This document shows positions 62,802 to 64,000 of a DNA stretch of 64,000 nt, in pieces. A program made the position numbers and the translations under genes. The DNA lies in the NCBI GenBank assembly GCA_016234595.1, contig JACRBG010000035.1:186001-250000 (forward strand). The letters run 5' to 3'. A model generated the notes under the pieces. It was given only the letters and a program-made list of their open reading frames with translations. It was not told the DNA's origin and searched no databases. The stretch's first letter is position 1; each line of letters begins with the position of its first letter. The stretch is from Chloroflexota bacterium (GTDB lineage: Bacteria; Chloroflexota; Anaerolineae; Aggregatilineales; J027).

Positions 62802-63915
62802 CCGAAATTTTCCTGTCGCTTAGAACAGATGTAGTAGTATAGCGGGCCAAGCGGGGTTGATGCAATTGGAAACCGACCCGCCATGCCCCAAGCAGCAGCA
62901 CGATCGGGTATAGAACATCAAGGGCTGAGGCATCATAACCCCAATAAAGGCGGGCAATCGGTGTCCACGTCAGCAAATAGGCCACCACCCCCCATTTCCA
63001 ATTTTCACGTGCCACAAAAACGAAAGCGGGGATCAAAACAATATAATGATAAGCTTGAGCATAGTTGGTAAAGACAAAATTGGACGTCAAAGCAAGGCTG
63101 ATTGTCCATTCAGTCGCACCTAATTTAAAAGCCAACCCAATAACCGCAATGGCCGCAACCATGCCAAGTACCATAAAAGGCGCATGAGGCAGACCCAATA
63201 GGTCTAAACCCTTCCACAGCGTCGTCGCAATATCATCAATGGGTTTTTGTTTGCTGGGATAGGCTAAATAACGGATAGGCCAATCGGGGCCAATGAGCAC
63301 ACAGGCAAGCGCTACTAGGCCAACAGGTATGCTAATCACTTTAAGTTGATCGCGGTGAGGCCAATGACGAATCGCAACAAGATAAACCAAGCCGACAAGG
63401 GCAACATTCAGGGGTTTCATGCTGAGAAAACAAAATCCTAAAGATAAAATATAGGGTTGTTTCCGTTCAATCCCCCAGGCCCCCAAAACCACCCCCAACA
63501 AGATGACCGCATCAATTTGGCCGCGCAGAAATAAATCCACCAAGATTAAATTGACACAAGCCATCAATAACACATGGATTGGGATGCGTTTATAAATTTT
63601 CAAAAGGTCAATGGATGTAAAAATTGCGACGATGGTTGTGACATACAGAAAGGATTGGGCCAATTTAAATGATAGCAACGCCAGCGGAGTCATCATAAAC
63701 ACCAGCCATGGGGTGTTATAAATGATAATTTCATTGCCGGGTTTATACATCTCCAAATTGCCATGCACCCATTCATGCACATAGGGATAGAAGGAATAAT
63801 AAAAATCCACCCCTTGCGGCCAGATATTGGCAGTCAATAGGCCCGCAGCAATAGTTAAAACGCTGATGAGAGGAATTTTGATAAGGGCTTTATTCGAAAC
63901 CATCTTAGTCGCCAT
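62791..63915 (-). CDS. GT87-like polyprenol-sugar glycosyltransferase
   Basis: 374 residues with about nine hydrophobic segments. The first external loop has [15 protein letters not shown] and a following [16 protein letters not shown], with the acidic residue near the membrane seen in GT87 (DUF2029) mannosyltransferases. A basic tail ends the protein. It would move a sugar from a lipid carrier to an envelope glycan. Two ATG starts, at 63915 and 63903, have weak ribosome sites. It precedes ruvB with an overlap of 11 bases. Confidence 0.72.
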   Translation of the reverse strand: MATKMVSNKALIKIPLISVLTIAAGLLTANIWPQGVDFYYSFYPYVHEWVHGNLEMYKPGNEIIIYNTPWLVFMMTPLALLSFKLAQSFLYVTTIVAIFTSIDLLKIYKRIPIHVLLMACVNLILVDLFLRGQIDAVILLGVVLGAWGIERKQPYILSLGFCFLSMKPLNVALVGLVYLVAIRHWPHRDQLKVISIPVGLVALACVLIGPDWPIRYLAYPSKQKPIDDIATTLWKGLDLLGLPHAPFMVLGMVAAIAVIGLAFKLGATEWTISLALTSNFVFTNYAQAYHYIVLIPAFVFVARENWKWGVVAYLLTWTPIARLYWGYDASALDVLYPIVLLLGAWRVGFQLHQPRLARYTTTSVLSDRKISDDA

Positions 63916-64000
63916 CTCGTAGATAAAGGGTAGGACACCCTTTTATTATATGTCATGTAAACTGGCACAAACACAGTTAGCTAGGTATGATTTAAAAAGA

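Noticed and set aside
1-64000. tRNA, rRNA, CRISPR arrays and insertion sequences
   Set aside because: I looked for T-loop-like words, spaced direct repeats and transposase motifs and found none that hold up by eye; small RNAs could be missed.

Overview
The window looks like a chromosomal segment of a Chloroflexota bacterium, probably from the Anaerolineae or a related class. Supporting signs are: roughly 50% GC; many lipoproteins and secreted proteins with long Thr/Pro-rich linkers; a groES-groEL operon under a double CIRCE; TadE/TadG-type exported proteins; a sortase; and the SCO1664-DUF3090-phosphomutase trio otherwise typical of Actinobacteria. The placement is inferred from gene content, since there is no rRNA or marker-tree evidence here. 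I saw no rRNA, tRNA, CRISPR array or insertion sequence.

Layout. 1-1890: a fatty-acid CoA ligase on +. 1948-7440: three Tad-like exported proteins on -, one with a Thr/Pro-rich stalk. 7741-11987: a histidine kinase and two OmpR-type response regulators. 12160-14335: groES-groEL, whose promoter lies between two CIRCE operators. 14806-17991: a ylm-like cluster (pgeF, yggS, yggT, DUF167, lipoprotein). 18139-21514: an ammonium transporter and an S41 peptidase. 21643-27387: an aminotransferase and sortase pair, SRAP, SRPBCC, a coiled-coil/zinc-ribbon protein and an SH3b protein. 27509-31874: an orphan tyrosine recombinase and a very large ABC ATPase. 32354-34495: a beta-propeller protein and an FtsL/DivIC-like protein on +. 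34501-50259: a long run on - with holA, a mannosyltransferase-like protein, gltX, a lipoprotein, a HerA-like ATPase, a DUF4129-type protein, DUF58, an unknown protein, MoxR, and the SCO1664/DUF3090/phosphomutase trio. 50374-51607: a divergent XRE regulator and BRO-type gene. 51604-55576: a dehydrogenase, an unknown protein, an amidohydrolase and another unknown. 55598-59578: a secreted protein, an M23 lipoprotein and a bifunctional formiminotransferase-cyclodeaminase. 59770-60366: an AT-rich orphan. 60389-63915: queA, DUF2905, ruvB and a GT87-like membrane protein.

Most genes are housekeeping or envelope functions. The least ordinary items are three. First, the 1082-residue ABC ATPase carries membrane segments inserted at the equivalent point of both nucleotide-binding domains. 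Second, the HerA-like ATPase carries Tyr-Gly-Gln-rich low-complexity regions and lies next to a MoxR/DUF58/DUF4129 module. Third, the XRE/BRO pair has its second gene overlapping a dehydrogenase start codon. Start codons were refined from visible ribosome binding sites, and several genes appear to use TTG.
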